Source: a bacterium SCSIO 12696
GTDB taxonomy: Bacteria; Pseudomonadota; Gammaproteobacteria; Pseudomonadales; Porticoccaceae
Assembly: GCA_024397955.1 (NCBI GenBank)
Contig: CP073744.1
Location: forward strand, 2,305,001 to 2,369,000
Length of the DNA stretch: 64,000 nucleotides
Direction: 5' to 3'
Both the position numbers and the translations under genes were made by a program. Under the pieces are notes generated by a model. It was not told where the DNA came from. It saw only the letters and a program-made list of their open reading frames with translations, and searched no databases. Shown here piece by piece: positions 8,541-23,258 of this stretch. Within the stretch, counting starts at the first letter, position 1. Each line of letters opens with the position of its first letter.

Positions 8541-8632
8541 CCGTCAAAGACCGTAGGTGAGGCGCAGATCAGCAGTAGCTTCTTTATGAGAAGTTTGAAC
8601 CGCAACTCTTAATTTCCTACGCAGACGTGTGA
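8541..8632 (+). promoter_or_regulatory. L10 (rplJ) autoregulatory mRNA leader
   Basis: The conserved L10-leader elements are visible: AAAGACCGTAGGTG (about 8546-8559) on the 5' side and CCTACGCAGACG (8616-8627) on the 3' side, so CCGTAGG pairs with CCTACG around an intervening arm. In E. coli and relatives the L10-L7/L12 complex binds this kink-turn-containing structure and represses translation of rplJL. The remainder of the 281-nt rplA-rplJ gap has no gene. Confidence 0.8.
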
Positions 8633-8746
8633 CCCAAATCAGCATTCTTGTAACGTAAGTTGCAGTTTAAGAACGCTGGATTTGATCACCGAAAACGGGG
8701 TTGGGAATGTTCCCAATCTTTAACTTCAAATCCAGGAGAGAAATAA

Positions 8747-9274
8747 GTGGCTATTGGACTCGAAGACAAAAAAGCGATCGTCGCTGATGTTAACGAGACT
8801 GCAGCTAACGCGCTGTCACTGGTAATTGCCGACGCACGCGGTGTGTCTGTCGGCGCTATGGACGCCTTGCGTAAGCAAGCTCGCGAGAATGGTATCAACC
8901 TCCGTGTTGTACGTAACACTCTGGCGAAGCGCGCTATCGAAGGTACTGAGTTTGAATGTATCTCTGAATCACTGAAAGGCCCCAGCCTGTTTGGATTTTC
9001 CATGGAAGATCCAGGCGCTGCCGCTCGACTTTTCAAAGACTTCGCTAAAGAAGAAGAAAAGTTTGAGGTTAAGGCCCTGTCTGTAGGTGGCAAAGTGCTG
9101 GACGCCGGTCAAATCGACGTTCTGGCGAAAATGCCAACTCTGGAGCAGGCCCTCGGCATGCTGGCCAACGTTATGTTGGCGCCGGTTACCAAAGTGGTTC
9201 GTACCTTCAACGAAGTACCCAGCAAGGTTACTCGTGTTGTTGCAGCTGTTCGCGACCAAAAAGAAGCCGCCTGA
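8747..9274 (+). CDS. rplJ: 50S ribosomal protein L10
   Basis: 175 residues. The N-terminal rRNA-binding domain ([18 protein letters not shown] through [15 protein letters not shown]) and the C-terminal helix that holds L7/L12 dimers are both present; length is slightly above the E. coli protein. The start is GTG with AGGAGAG 7 nt upstream; there is no better ATG. Translation is predicted to be controlled by the upstream L10 leader. Confidence 0.97.
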   Translation: MAIGLEDKKAIVADVNETAANALSLVIADARGVSVGAMDALRKQARENGINLRVVRNTLAKRAIEGTEFECISESLKGPSLFGFSMEDPGAAARLFKDFAKEEEKFEVKALSVGGKVLDAGQIDVLAKMPTLEQALGMLANVMLAPVTKVVRTFNEVPSKVTRVVAAVRDQKEAA

Positions 9275-9338
9275 TTTATTTATTAAGTCGGCAGCTTTTT
9301 GTTAACAAACTTTTTTATATTTTTTAGGAGAATGAGTA

Positions 9339-9719
9339 ATGGCTCTTTCTAAAGACGATATCCTGAACGCAATCGCCGAAATGTCCGTAATGGACGTTGT
9401 TGAGCTGGTTGAAGCCATGGAAGAAAAATTTGGCGTTTCTGCCCAAGCCGCTGTTGCAGTTGCTGCTGCTCCTGCCGCTGGTGAAGGTGGTGAAGCCGCT
9501 GCTGAGAAGACTGAGTTCGACGTAGTTCTGTCTTCCGCTGGCGACAAGAAAGTAAACGTGATCAAAGCCGTTCGCGCTATTACCGGTCTGGGCCTGAAAG
9601 AAGCCAAGGCTATGGTTGACGGTGCACCTTCTGCGGTTAAAGAAGGCGTTTCCAAAGACGACGCTGAAGAAGCCAAGAAGCAGCTGGAAGAAGCTGGCGC
9701 AGTTGTCGAGCTCAAGTAA
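9339..9719 (+). CDS. rplL: 50S ribosomal protein L7/L12
   Basis: 126 residues with the classic layout: an N-terminal dimerisation helix region ([32 protein letters not shown]), an alanine-rich hinge (about residues 36-52), and the C-terminal factor-binding domain including [25 protein letters not shown]. It recruits translational GTPases to the ribosomal stalk. Strong SD (TTAGGAG) before ATG. Confidence 0.98.
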   Translation: MALSKDDILNAIAEMSVMDVVELVEAMEEKFGVSAQAAVAVAAAPAAGEGGEAAAEKTEFDVVLSSAGDKKVNVIKAVRAITGLGLKEAKAMVDGAPSAVKEGVSKDDAEEAKKQLEEAGAVVELK

Positions 9720-9760
9720 GTTCGACTCTGTGTACGCGGCCTAACTTGTTTTAGGCGCGA

Positions 9761-9791
9761 GGCTGGTGGGCATTTTGCCCACCGGCCTTTT
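9761..9791 (+). terminator. rplL-rpoB attenuator-like hairpin
   Basis: GGCTGGTGGGCA pairs with TGCCCACCGGCC (one G-T wobble) around a 3-nt loop, followed by TTTT. It has the form of an intrinsic terminator between rplL and rpoB, where E. coli carries a partial terminator that sets the ribosomal protein to RNA polymerase ratio. Partial read-through into rpoB is inferred. The remainder of the 211-nt gap shows no gene. Confidence 0.75.
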
Positions 9792-9930
9792 CCCGCTTCA
9801 GGCAGGGCACTTTTTGTCCACCTCTGAAGCGGCGATATTCAAGACGTTATGGCAGTGATGCGGTAACGAATGGGCTCGGCCACTGAGGCCGGACTCTACA
9901 CAAGCACAGTAGTACGTACGGGGAATGCAG

Positions 9931-12900
9931 ATGCCTTACTCATATACTGAGAAAAAACGTATTCGCAAGGATTTCGGCAAGCTGCCGCAGGTAATGGAAT
10001 TGCCATACCTGTTGGCCATTCAGCTGGACTCCTTCCGCCACTTCACACAATTAGGCCTGCCCGTCGAAGAACGGCAGAAAACCGGTCTGCACGCCGCTTT
10101 GAATTCCGTATTCCCCATTGTCAGCTACTCTGGCAATGCCGCACTGGAATACGTTGACTACCAGCTGGGCAAGCCCGTCTTCGACGTGGAAGAATGTAAA
10201 CTGCGTGGCGTTACCTACGCTGCCCCGCTGCGGGTGAAAGTGCGCCTGGTGATCTACGACAAAGAGTCGTCCAACAAAGCCATCAAAGACATCAAAGAGC
10301 AGGAAGTCTACATGGGCGAAGTGCCCCTGATGACCGACACCGGCACCTTTGTGGTCAACGGCACCGAGCGGGTAATTGTTTCCCAGTTGCACCGTTCCCC
10401 CGGCGTGTTCTTCGACCACGACAAGGGCAAGACGCACTCCTCCGGTAAATTGCTGTACTCCGCGCGTATCATCCCTTACCGCGGTTCCTGGCTGGACTTT
10501 GAGTTCGACCCCAAAGATCTGGTGTACGTACGTATCGATCGCCGTCGCAAACTGCCGGCGACCATTCTGCTGCGCGCCCTAGAATACAGCTCCGAAGAAA
10601 TTCTCGACCTGTTCTTCGACACCACCAACTTCAGTGTGGATCTGAAGAAAGAAGTCTTCAAAATGGAGCTGGTGCCTTCTCGCCTCCGTGGTGAGATTGC
10701 CGCTTTCGACATTAAAGCCGGTAAAAAAGTACTGGTTGAGCAGGGTCGTCGTGTTACCGCGCGCCATATTCGCGAGTTGGAAAAAGCCGGTACCACCGAG
10801 CTGGAAGTGCCCAACGATTACCTGTTGGGTCGTGCCCTGGCGAAAGACATTATCAACAAAGAAACCGGTGAAGTGCTGCTGGAATGCAACACCGAAATTA
10901 CCGCCGAAGTACTGACCCAGCTGGCGGAAGCGGAAGTAACCGCCATCGAAACCCTGTACACCAACGACCTGGATTGCGGCTCCTTTGTGTCTGATACCCT
11001 GCGTATCGACCCGTCTCGCACCCAGCTGGAAGCGTTGGTAGAAATTTATCGCATGATGCGTCCGGGCGAGCCCCCCACCAAAGAGTCTGCAGAAGGTCTG
11101 TTCCAGAACCTGTTCTTCAGTGCCGATCGCTACGATCTGTCTGCAGTTGGCCGCATGAAGTTCAACCGTCGCCTCGGTCGTGAAGACGAAACCGGCGGCG
11201 GTGTACTGGATCGCGAAGACATTGTTGCTGCACTGAAAACACTCATCGATATCCGCAATGGTAAAGGCACAGTCGACGACATCGACCACCTGGGTAACCG
11301 CCGTATTCGCTCTGTGGGTGAAATGGCCGAAAACCAGTTCCGTATCGGTCTGGTTCGCGTTGAGCGCGCCGTGAAAGAACGCCTGTCCATGGCGGAATCT
11401 GAAGGCCTGATGCCTCAGGACATGGTCAACGCCAAGCCCGTTGCTGCGGCCATGAAAGAGTTCTTTGGTTCCAGCCAGCTGTCCCAGTTTATGGACCAGA
11501 ACAACCCGCTGTCTGAGGTAACTCACAAGCGTCGTATCTCCGCGTTGGGCCCAGGTGGTCTGACCCGTGAGCGCGCTGGCTTTGAAGTGCGTGACGTACA
11601 CCCAACTCACTACGGTCGTGTATGTCCTATTGAGACGCCGGAAGGTCCAAACATTGGTTTGATCAACTCTCTGGCCACCTACGCTTGCACCAACAGCTAC
11701 GGCTTCCTGGAGAGTCCGTACCGCAAAGTGGTCAACGGCAAGGTCACCAAAGACATCGAATACCTGTCCGCCATCAACGAAGGCGAGACCGTGATTGCCC
11801 AGGCCTCTGCTGAAGTGGACAGCAAAGGCAAGCTGGTGGAGGAACTGGTTTCCGTACGTCACCAGGGCGAATTTACCGTTAAGCCGCCGGTGGACGTTCA
11901 GTATCAGGATGTATCTCCGCAGCAAGTTGTGTCTGTGGCGGCGTCGCTGATTCCGTTCCTGGAGCACGATGACGCCAACCGCGCCCTGATGGGGTCGAAC
12001 ATGCAACGTCAGGCGGTGCCGACTCTGCGTGCCGACAAGCCTGTAGTGGGCACCGGTATGGAGCGTTTTGTGGCCCGCGATTCCGGCGTATGTAAGGTGG
12101 CCAAGCGCGGCGGTGTGATCGAAAGCGTTGACGCTGGTCGTATTGTGGTTCGCGTTAGCGATAAGGAAGTAGACGCCGGTGACGCTGGTGTGGATATCTA
12201 CAACCTCACCAAATACACCCGCTCCAACCAGAACACCTGCATCAACCAGCGCCCCATTGTGCGCACCGGTGACAAAGTTGAGCGTGGCGACATTCTGGCC
12301 GACGGCCCGTCCGTTGACTTGGGCGAACTGGCCCTGGGCCAGAACATGCGCATCGCGTTTATGCCCTGGAACGGCTACAACTTTGAGGATTCCATTTTGG
12401 TATCCGAGCGCGTGGTAAAAGAAGATCGCTTTACTACCATCCACATTCAGGAACTCACCTGTGTGGCTCGCGACACCAAGCTGGGTTCTGAAGAGATTAC
12501 CGCGGATATCCCCAATGTAGGCGAATCTGCTCTGTCTCGTCTGGACGAGTCCGGCATCGTGTACATCGGTGCTGAGGTAAATGCTGGCGACATTCTGGTG
12601 GGCAAGGTAACGCCAAAAGGCGAAACCCAGCTGACTCCGGAAGAGAAGCTGCTGCGCGCCATCTTCGGTGAAAAAGCCTCCGACGTAAAAGACACTTCCC
12701 TGCGTGTGCCTTCCAGCACCAAGGGCACAGTGATCGACGTACAGGTATTCACCCGTGATGGCATCGAACGTGACGCCCGCTCTCTGGCCATCCAGAAAGC
12801 CGAGCTGGATCAGTTCCGCAAAGACTTGAACGACGAATACCGCATTATGGAAAACGCCACTTTCGAACGCCTGCGCTCTGCGCTGGTGGGCAGCAAAGTG

Positions 12901-14010
12901 GTGAAAGCACCCGGCCTGAAGAAGGGCGACGAGCTCACCGATGCGGTAGCCGCCGATTACGACAAAGACGCCTGGTTCAGCGTGCGTATGGCCGATGAGG
13001 CTCACAACGAGCAGCTGGAACGTGCCGAAGAAGGTTTGAAGGAGCGTCGCGCCATTTTGGACGACCGCTTTGAAGACAAGAAAGGCAAGCTGGAAACCGG
13101 CGATGACCTGGCGCCTGGCGTACTGAAAATCGTCAAGGTGTACCTGGCGGTTAAACGTCGCATCCAGCCCGGTGACAAGATGGCCGGTCGCCACGGTAAC
13201 AAAGGTGTTATCTCGGTAATTATGCCGGAAGAGGATATGCCTCACGACGCCAATGGCGAGCCGGTAGACATCGTTCTCAACCCGCTGGGTGTACCGTCTC
13301 GTATGAACGTGGGTCAGGTACTGGAAACCCACATGGGTCTGGCTGCCAAGGGTCTGGGTCGCAAGATCGACAACATGATTAAAGAGCAGAAGAAAGCCGC
13401 TGAACTGCGCGAGTTCCTGCAAGAGATTTACTCTTCTGGCGCCAGCGCTGCCCCGGCGGATCTGAAGAAGCTTAACAACGGCGAAATCATGGAGCTGGCC
13501 AACAACCTGCGCGGCGGTGTGCCTATGGCCACCCAAGCGTTTGACGGCGCCAAAGAAAGCGAAGTGAAAGAGCTGTTGAAGCTGGCTGACCTGCCGGAAT
13601 CCGGTCAGATGACCCTGTTCGACGGCCGTACTGGTGACGCCTTCGAGCGCCCGGTAACCGTTGGCTACATGTACATGCTCAAGCTGAACCACCTGGTGGA
13701 CGACAAGATGCACGCCCGTTCCACCGGTTCTTACAGCTTGGTTACCCAGCAGCCGCTGGGTGGTAAGGCGCAGTTTGGTGGCCAGCGCTTCGGTGAGATG
13801 GAGGTGTGGGCACTGGAAGCATACGGTGCCGCTTACACCCTGCAAGAGATGCTGACTGTGAAGTCCGATGACGTGAATGGTCGTACCAAGATGTACAAAA
13901 ACATCGTGGACGGTGACCACCGCATGGAGCCGGGCATGCCGGAATCCTTTAACGTACTGGTTAAAGAAATCCGCAGCTTGGGCATCAACATCGAGCTGGA
14001 GAGCGAATAA
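9931..14010 (+). CDS. rpoB: DNA-directed RNA polymerase subunit beta
   Basis: 1359 residues, full length. N-terminal [27 protein letters not shown]; rifampicin-cluster region with [20 protein letters not shown] and [19 protein letters not shown]-terminal clamp-interacting segment with [24 protein letters not shown]. The RIF segment has the usual drug-sensitive residues (Q, D, H, R, S in place). Two in-frame ATGs occur at 9925 and 9931; GGGGA at 9920-9924 lies 6 nt before the second and abuts the first, so 9931 is chosen. Confidence 0.98.
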   Translation: MPYSYTEKKRIRKDFGKLPQVMELPYLLAIQLDSFRHFTQLGLPVEERQKTGLHAALNSVFPIVSYSGNAALEYVDYQLGKPVFDVEECKLRGVTYAAPLRVKVRLVIYDKESSNKAIKDIKEQEVYMGEVPLMTDTGTFVVNGTERVIVSQLHRSPGVFFDHDKGKTHSSGKLLYSARIIPYRGSWLDFEFDPKDLVYVRIDRRRKLPATILLRALEYSSEEILDLFFDTTNFSVDLKKEVFKMELVPSRLRGEIAAFDIKAGKKVLVEQGRRVTARHIRELEKAGTTELEVPNDYLLGRALAKDIINKETGEVLLECNTEITAEVLTQLAEAEVTAIETLYTNDLDCGSFVSDTLRIDPSRTQLEALVEIYRMMRPGEPPTKESAEGLFQNLFFSADRYDLSAVGRMKFNRRLGREDETGGGVLDREDIVAALKTLIDIRNGKGTVDDIDHLGNRRIRSVGEMAENQFRIGLVRVERAVKERLSMAESEGLMPQDMVNAKPVAAAMKEFFGSSQLSQFMDQNNPLSEVTHKRRISALGPGGLTRERAGFEVRDVHPTHYGRVCPIETPEGPNIGLINSLATYACTNSYGFLESPYRKVVNGKVTKDIEYLSAINEGETVIAQASAEVDSKGKLVEELVSVRHQGEFTVKPPVDVQYQDVSPQQVVSVAASLIPFLEHDDANRALMGSNMQRQAVPTLRADKPVVGTGMERFVARDSGVCKVAKRGGVIESVDAGRIVVRVSDKEVDAGDAGVDIYNLTKYTRSNQNTCINQRPIVRTGDKVERGDILADGPSVDLGELALGQNMRIAFMPWNGYNFEDSILVSERVVKEDRFTTIHIQELTCVARDTKLGSEEITADIPNVGESALSRLDESGIVYIGAEVNAGDILVGKVTPKGETQLTPEEKLLRAIFGEKASDVKDTSLRVPSSTKGTVIDVQVFTRDGIERDARSLAIQKAELDQFRKDLNDEYRIMENATFERLRSALVGSKVVKAPGLKKGDELTDAVAADYDKDAWFSVRMADEAHNEQLERAEEGLKERRAILDDRFEDKKGKLETGDDLAPGVLKIVKVYLAVKRRIQPGDKMAGRHGNKGVISVIMPEEDMPHDANGEPVDIVLNPLGVPSRMNVGQVLETHMGLAAKGLGRKIDNMIKEQKKAAELREFLQEIYSSGASAAPADLKKLNNGEIMELANNLRGGVPMATQAFDGAKESEVKELLKLADLPESGQMTLFDGRTGDAFERPVTVGYMYMLKLNHLVDDKMHARSTGSYSLVTQQPLGGKAQFGGQRFGEMEVWALEAYGAAYTLQEMLTVKSDDVNGRTKMYKNIVDGDHRMEPGMPESFNVLVKEIRSLGINIELESE

Positions 14011-14041
14011 GCCCAGGCTTGTTCACGCTTAAGAATATAGC

Positions 14042-14064
14042 CCCCGCTACTTAACGTAGCGGGG
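14042..14064 (+). other. Stem-loop between rpoB and rpoC
   Basis: CCCCGCTAC (14042-14050) pairs perfectly with GTAGCGGGG (14056-14064) around TTAAC. No T-run follows, so it is more likely an RNA-processing or stability element in the rpoB-rpoC message than a terminator. Confidence 0.6.
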
Positions 14065-14093
14065 CAACTAGACTACCCACTGGAGGAAAGACC

Positions 14094-18320
<4,227 letters not shown>

Positions 18321-18336
18321 TTCGGAGCCCATCGTC

Positions 18337-18356
18337 ATTCCCGCGAAGGCGGGAAT
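18337..18356. repeat. REP-like palindrome downstream of rpoC
   Basis: ATTCCCGC (18337-18344) and GCGGGAAT (18349-18356) around a GAAG loop, flanked by GTC and CCA. This palindrome type is common as a dispersed extragenic repeat in many proteobacteria. It lies 17 nt after the rpoC stop and could stabilise the 3' end of the transcript. Confidence 0.7.
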
Positions 18357-18374
18357 CCATTGGGTTTGGAGTGT

Positions 18375-18480
18375 AGTGTAGAGCGTTAACCCTCGCGGGA
18401 TACGCAGCAAGTACATCCCTGTATGCTCGTCGACAGCATCCCTGCTGTCGGCGATCCCGCAAGGGCCAACACTCTACACT
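18375..18480 (-). repeat. Large imperfect inverted repeat with two internal GGGA-loop hairpins; possible structured RNA
   Basis: The outer arms are 18375-18401 and 18454-18480, 23 of 27 positions complementary. The four mismatches are all C-A or A-C on the plus strand, and so become G-U wobble pairs in an RNA read from the minus strand, giving an unbroken 27-bp helix there. The 52-nt interior holds two hairpins which on the minus strand are CGACAGCA-GGGA-TGCTGTCG and AGCATACA-GGGA-TGTA(ct)TGCT, both with GNRA-type loops. No promoter for such an RNA was identified. It may also act as the terminator region of the rpoBC message. Confidence 0.6.
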
Positions 18481-18501
18481 TGAAAGTGCCTTCCGATTCG
18501 C

Positions 18502-18530
18502 TTGACGTCCGGTAGCGGTGTCATTAGAAT
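18502..18530 (+). promoter_or_regulatory. Sigma70 promoter of rpsL operon
   Basis: TTGACG (18502-18507), a 17-bp spacer and TAGAAT (18525-18530), followed by the GC-rich GCCGCTCCCGCC discriminator expected for a growth-rate-regulated ribosomal promoter. It lies about 118 nt before rpsL; the leader between them contains a CCCC/GGGG stem around 18549-18570. Confidence 0.75.
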
Positions 18531-18647
18531 GCCGCTCCCGCCTGTAGCCCCCCCAAAGATATTGTGGGGTCAGGGGTTATTTGTGTTGGGTTTTTAAGAA
18601 CAGTCTATTGTTAAATAGACAATATTTAAGGTTTTGGAGTTTATTTA

Positions 18648-19022
18648 ATGGCAACGATCAACCAGTTGGTTCGTAAGCCGAGAAAACGCAAAGTAGCCAA
18701 GAGCGACGTACCGGCCCTGCAGGCCTGCCCGCAGCGCCGCGGTGTGTGCACTCGCGTCTACACCACTACCCCGAAAAAACCAAACTCTGCACTGCGTAAG
18801 GTTTGCCGTGTTCGTCTGACCAATGGTTTCGAAGTAACTTCGTACATTGGCGGTGAAGGCCACAACCTGCAGGAGCACAGCGTGGTATTGATTCGCGGTG
18901 GTCGTGTTAAAGACTTGCCGGGTGTTCGCTATCACACCGTTCGTGGCGCCCTGGACACCTCCGGTGTTGAAGGACGTCGTCGCGGCCGTTCCAAGTACGG
19001 AGCCAAGCGTCCTAAGTCTTAA
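18648..19022 (+). CDS. rpsL: 30S ribosomal protein S12
   Basis: 124 residues, usual length. It begins [14 protein letters not shown] and contains [21 protein letters not shown] and the C-terminal [12 protein letters not shown]. Lys42 and Lys87-region residues linked to streptomycin resistance carry the sensitive-type sequence (PKKPNSA). First gene of the str operon, directly downstream of a strong promoter. Confidence 0.98.
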   Translation: MATINQLVRKPRKRKVAKSDVPALQACPQRRGVCTRVYTTTPKKPNSALRKVCRVRLTNGFEVTSYIGGEGHNLQEHSVVLIRGGRVKDLPGVRYHTVRGALDTSGVEGRRRGRSKYGAKRPKS

Positions 19023-19125
19023 TGACTTGACGACAGATAGCTATTTAATGCGTACCTCGCGTACGAATAACTAGTAAGGCCGGGTCAGGCATATGTGCCC
19101 GGACTAACCTGAAGAGAGCAAAGAC

Positions 19126-19596
19126 ATGCCAAGAAGAAGAGTTGTCGCCAAACGCGAAATTCTGCCGGATCCTAAATTCGGCAACGTAACCCTGGCGAAA
19201 TTTATGAACCACGTAATGGTCAGCGGCAAGAAATCCCTGGCTGAGCGCATCGTATACGGCGCGCTGGACACCGTGGAAAACCGTGCTAAGAAAGACCCCA
19301 TCGAGGTGTTTGAAGAGGCGCTGGAAAACATCGCTCCATCGGTAGAGGTTAAATCTCGCCGTGTGGGTGGTGCTACCTACCAGGTTCCCGTAGAAGTGCG
19401 TCCTGCCCGTCGTACTGCACTGGCCATGCGTTGGCTGGTGGACTACGCGCGCAACCGCAGCGAAAAATCCATGGCCCAACGTCTGGCTGGCGAAATTGTA
19501 GACGCCTCCCAGAACAAGGGCGCCGCGGTGAAGAAGCGTGAAGACGTTCACCGTATGGCCGAGGCCAACAAGGCCTTCTCCCACTTCCGGTTCTGA
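19126..19596 (+). CDS. rpsG: 30S ribosomal protein S7
   Basis: 156 residues. It starts [19 protein letters not shown] and contains the [39 protein letters not shown] block that binds the 16S 3' major domain. In E. coli S7 also represses the str operon through the rpsL-rpsG intercistronic region; the 103-nt gap here could serve that role, but I see no conserved motif that I can name. Confidence 0.98.
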   Translation: MPRRRVVAKREILPDPKFGNVTLAKFMNHVMVSGKKSLAERIVYGALDTVENRAKKDPIEVFEEALENIAPSVEVKSRRVGGATYQVPVEVRPARRTALAMRWLVDYARNRSEKSMAQRLAGEIVDASQNKGAAVKKREDVHRMAEANKAFSHFRF

Positions 19597-19626
19597 CGAC
19601 TGTTATCGAACAGGTTTTGGGCTTTT

Positions 19627-19660
19627 CACAAAAAGGTGGCTATTTAGCTGCCTTTTTGTG
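19627..19660 (+). other. Long hairpin between rpsG and fusA
   Basis: CACAAAAAGGTGGCTA starts a nearly perfect self-complementary hairpin ending with CCTTTTTGTG (two wobble pairs, ATTT loop, about 15 bp). The A-run and T-run in the arms give it a bidirectional terminator shape; it may attenuate fusA-tuf transcription or stabilise the rpsLG message. Confidence 0.6.
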
Positions 19661-19691
19661 ACTTAAGAATCCACAGAAATAGAGAAAAATA

Positions 19692-21797
19692 GTGGCTCGT
19701 CAAACTCCAATCAGTCGTTATCGCAATATCGGTATTTGCGCGCACGTGGATGCGGGCAAAACCACGACGACTGAGCGCGTGTTGTTCTACACCGGCTTGT
19801 CTCACAAGATCGGTGAAGTGCACGACGGTGCCGCTACCATGGACTGGATGGAGCAGGAGCAGGAGCGGGGAATCACCATTACCTCGGCTGCAACAACTTG
19901 CTTCTGGGCTGGCATGCAGCAGCAGTTTGACCAGCACCGCATCAATATTATTGATACGCCGGGGCACGTGGATTTCACCATTGAGGTGGAGCGTTCTCTG
20001 CGGGTTCTCGATGGTGCGGTGGTTGTACTTTGCGGTTCCTCCGGCGTGCAGCCGCAGACGGAAACCGTATGGCGCCAGGCCAACAAGTACGAAGTCCCGC
20101 GTATGGTGTTCGTCAACAAGATGGATCGCGCCGGTGCCGATTTTATGATGGTGGTCGACCAGCTCAAAGAGCGTTTGGGGGCCACCCCCGTGCCGTTGCA
20201 AATGACCATTGGTGCGGAAGACGAATTTAAAGGTGTAGTCGACCTGGTCAAGATGAAGGCCATCCTGTGGAACGAAAGTGACATGGGTATGACTTTCGAC
20301 TACGCCGATGTGCCCGCTGACCTCGTGGATCAGTGCGAGGAAATGCGCGAATTCCTGGTGGAATCCGCCGCAGAAGCCAGCGATGAGCTGATGGATAAGT
20401 ATCTAGAAGGGGAAACCCTGACAGAGGAAGAGATTAAAGCCGGTATTCGCCAGCGCACTCTGGCCAATGAGATTGTGCCAGTGTTGGGTGGTTCTGCTTT
20501 TAAGAACAAAGGCGTGCAGGCGGTTCTGGATGCGGTAATTGAGTACTTGCCGTCGCCGGAAGAAGTAAAAGCCATTGAAGGCGTGTTGGACGATAAAGCG
20601 GAAACTGTCGCTACCCGTGAAGCCGACGACGGTGCGCCCTTTGCGGCGCTGGCGTTTAAAATCGCCACCGACCCCTTTGTGGGCACGCTGACCTTCTTCC
20701 GGGTGTACTCCGGCACCTTGAAATCCGGGGATATGGTTTATAACCCGGTGAAGGGCAAGAAAGAGCGCGTTGGCCGTATGGTGCAAATGCACTCCAACAA
20801 CCGCGAAGAAATTAAAGAAGTACTGGCGGGGGATATTGCCGCTGGTATTGGCCTGAAGGACGTCACCACTGGTGATACGTTGTGCGCTTCGGAGTCGGTC
20901 ATCACTCTGGAACGTATGGAGTTCCCAGAGCCGGTGATCTCGGTAGCGGTAGAGCCGCGCTCCAAGGCAGACCAGGAAAAAATGGGTGTTGCCCTGGGCA
21001 AACTGGCTCAGGAAGACCCGTCGTTCCGCGTCAAAACCGACGAGGAAACCGGCCAGACCATTATTTCCGGTATGGGCGAATTGCACCTGGATATCCTGGT
21101 GGATCGCATGCGTCGGGAATTCAGCGTCGAAGCCAATATTGGTAAGCCGCAAGTGGCCTACCGGGAAATGATTAAAAACACCTGCGAGATTGAAGGCAAG
21201 TTTGTGCGTCAATCCGGCGGTCGAGGCCAATACGGTCACGTGTGGGTGAAATTTGAGCCTGGCACCGAAGGTGCCGAAGAGCTGGAGTTCGTCAACGAAA
21301 TTGTTGGCGGTGTGGTACCGCGGGAATACATTCCGGCGGTGGAGAAAGGCATCAGCGAACAGATGAAGAATGGCGTGCTGGCGGGTTACCCCCTGCTGGG
21401 CCTGAAAGCCACTCTGTACGATGGGTCTTTCCACGATGTTGACTCCAACGAAATGGCCTTTAAGATCGCTGCATCAATGGCAACCAAGAAGCTGGCCCAG
21501 GATGGTGGTGCTGTGCTGATGGAGCCAATGATGAAAGTGGAAGTCGTTACTCCGGAAGAGAACATGGGCGATGTTGTGGGTGACCTCAACCGTCGTCGTG
21601 GTCTGATCCTGGGTATGGACGATGGCACTATGGGCAAAGTAGTAAATGCCGAGGTGCCTCTGGCGGAGATGTTCGGTTACGCGACCGATCTGCGCTCTGC
21701 AACTCAGGGTCGTGCGACCTTTACCATGGAGTTTGAGAAGTACGCCGAAGCTCCAAACAATATCGCTGAAGAAGTGATTGCCCGCACCCAGCGCTAG
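19692..21797 (+). CDS. fusA: Elongation factor G
   Basis: 701 residues. The GTPase G-domain motifs are intact: [15 protein letters not shown] (G1), the switch [20 protein letters not shown] (G3), NKMDRAG (G4). Domains II to V follow, including the domain IV segment [18 protein letters not shown]. It drives ribosomal translocation and, with RRF, recycling. Start is GTG 19692; it starts [21 protein letters not shown] as in Pseudomonas-like homologues. Confidence 0.98.
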   Translation: MARQTPISRYRNIGICAHVDAGKTTTTERVLFYTGLSHKIGEVHDGAATMDWMEQEQERGITITSAATTCFWAGMQQQFDQHRINIIDTPGHVDFTIEVERSLRVLDGAVVVLCGSSGVQPQTETVWRQANKYEVPRMVFVNKMDRAGADFMMVVDQLKERLGATPVPLQMTIGAEDEFKGVVDLVKMKAILWNESDMGMTFDYADVPADLVDQCEEMREFLVESAAEASDELMDKYLEGETLTEEEIKAGIRQRTLANEIVPVLGGSAFKNKGVQAVLDAVIEYLPSPEEVKAIEGVLDDKAETVATREADDGAPFAALAFKIATDPFVGTLTFFRVYSGTLKSGDMVYNPVKGKKERVGRMVQMHSNNREEIKEVLAGDIAAGIGLKDVTTGDTLCASESVITLERMEFPEPVISVAVEPRSKADQEKMGVALGKLAQEDPSFRVKTDEETGQTIISGMGELHLDILVDRMRREFSVEANIGKPQVAYREMIKNTCEIEGKFVRQSGGRGQYGHVWVKFEPGTEGAEELEFVNEIVGGVVPREYIPAVEKGISEQMKNGVLAGYPLLGLKATLYDGSFHDVDSNEMAFKIAASMATKKLAQDGGAVLMEPMMKVEVVTPEENMGDVVGDLNRRRGLILGMDDGTMGKVVNAEVPLAEMFGYATDLRSATQGRATFTMEFEKYAEAPNNIAEEVIARTQR

Positions 21798-21867
21798 CTG
21801 GTTGGGGTAAACGCTTGTGAGGCTGTTTTTTTCAATCCTAAAAATCTGAAGCTAAGAGGATATTACA

Positions 21868-23091
21868 GTGGCTAAAGAGAAGTTCGAACGGAACAAGCCC
21901 CACGTAAACGTGGGCACCATCGGTCACGTTGACCACGGTAAAACCACCCTGACCGCAGCCCTGACTCGCGTTTGTGCTGAAGTATTCGGCGGTGAAATGA
22001 AAGACTTCGGTGAAATCGACAACGCACCGGAAGAGCGTGAGCGCGGTATTACCATCGCTACTTCTCACGTTGAGTACGATTCCAACGATCGTCACTACGC
22101 GCACGTTGACTGCCCAGGGCACGCCGACTACGTGAAAAACATGATCACCGGTGCTGCCCAGATGGACGGCGCTATTCTGGTTTGTGGCGCCACTGACGGC
22201 CCTATGCCTCAAACTCGCGAGCACATCCTGCTGTCTCGCCAGGTAGGTGTACCTTACATCGTTGTATTCCTGAACAAAGCTGACCTGCTGGCTGAAGACT
22301 GTGGCGGTGTTGACTCTGAAGAATACGCCGAGATGCTGGAACTGGTTGAAATGGAACTGCGCGAGCTGCTGGATACTTACGAGTTCCCAGGCGACGACAC
22401 TCCAATCATCGCTGGTTCTGCTCTGATGGCTCTGGAAGGCAAAGACGACAACGAGCTGGGCACCACTGCCGTTAAGAAGCTGGTTGAAGCTCTGGACAGC
22501 TACATCCCTGAGCCCGAGCGCGCCATTGACCAACCGTTCCTGATGCCTGTGGAAGACGTATTCTCCATCTCTGGCCGTGGTACTGTTGTAACTGGTCGTG
22601 TTGAGCGCGGTATCGTTACCGTTGGTGACGAAATCGAAATCGTTGGTATCAAAGAGACTACCAAAACCACCTGTACCGGTGTTGAAATGTTCCGCAAGCT
22701 GCTGGACGAAGGCCGCGCTGGTGAAAACGTTGGTGTTCTGCTGCGTGGTACCAAGCGCGACGAAGTTGAGCGCGGACAAGTTCTGGCCGTACCTGGCTCC
22801 GTAAACCCGCACACCAAGTTCGAAGCGGAAGTTTACGTACTGTCCAAAGACGAAGGCGGCCGTCACACTCCGTTCTTCAAAGGCTACCGCCCTCAGTTCT
22901 ACTTCCGTACTACTGACGTGACTGGTAACGTTGAACTGCCCGCTGGCACCGAAATGGTAATGCCTGGCGACAACGTTCAAATGACCGTTACCCTGATCGC
23001 TCCGATCGCTATGGAAGACGGCCTGCGCTTCGCTATCCGCGAGGGTGGTCGTACTGTAGGTGCTGGTGTTGTTGCTAAGATTATTGAGTGA
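21868..23091 (+). CDS. tuf: Elongation factor Tu
   Basis: 407 residues, the slightly long form found in Pseudomonas-like genomes. [26 protein letters not shown] at the N-terminus, the switch I region with the [12 protein letters not shown] segment, [21 protein letters not shown] and NKADLL are intact. It delivers aminoacyl-tRNA to the ribosome. Start is GTG with AAGAGGA upstream. It ends the str operon; a strong terminator follows and the usual rpsJ is not downstream. It is also the only tuf in the window, since the tRNA-adjacent second copy is absent. Confidence 0.98.
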   Translation: MAKEKFERNKPHVNVGTIGHVDHGKTTLTAALTRVCAEVFGGEMKDFGEIDNAPEERERGITIATSHVEYDSNDRHYAHVDCPGHADYVKNMITGAAQMDGAILVCGATDGPMPQTREHILLSRQVGVPYIVVFLNKADLLAEDCGGVDSEEYAEMLELVEMELRELLDTYEFPGDDTPIIAGSALMALEGKDDNELGTTAVKKLVEALDSYIPEPERAIDQPFLMPVEDVFSISGRGTVVTGRVERGIVTVGDEIEIVGIKETTKTTCTGVEMFRKLLDEGRAGENVGVLLRGTKRDEVERGQVLAVPGSVNPHTKFEAEVYVLSKDEGGRHTPFFKGYRPQFYFRTTDVTGNVELPAGTEMVMPGDNVQMTVTLIAPIAMEDGLRFAIREGGRTVGAGVVAKIIE

Positions 23092-23130
23092 TCGATTGTT
23101 TAGTTAACACCTGAAGCATCGCTTCGATAA

Positions 23131-23164
23131 AAAGCCCCGCATTGAGAGATGCGGGGCTTTTTTT
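23131..23164 (+). terminator. tuf intrinsic terminator
   Basis: AAAGCCCCGCAT (23131-23142) pairs perfectly with ATGCGGGGCTTT (23149-23160) around TGAGAG, followed by a run of seven T. A textbook Rho-independent terminator that isolates the str operon from the polysaccharide locus. Confidence 0.95.
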
Positions 23165-23208
23165 ATATCTGGATGGTTTGTATTTGCTTCTGTGTGTGAG
23201 CAAAACGG

Positions 23209-23230
23209 AAGGAGAGTTATGTTAATGTAG
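23209..23230 (+). other. Candidate leader mini-ORF (Met-Leu-Met) with strong SD
   Basis: AAGGAGAG (23209-23216) sits directly before ATG TTA ATG TAG (23219-23230). It is the best ribosome-binding site in the tuf-rmlB gap, yet serves only a three-codon frame, 28 nt before rmlB, whose own SD is weak. It may be a translational loading site for rmlB, or chance. Confidence 0.3.
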
Positions 23231-23258
23231 AAACATCATAGCAGTGGAAAATAATAAG

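Noticed and set aside
10579..13920. A very long open frame antisense to rpoB (and others antisense to rpoC, nusG and fusA)
   Set aside because: Caused by the GC-biased third codon positions of highly expressed genes; no recognisable domains, and the sense strand encodes an intact essential protein.
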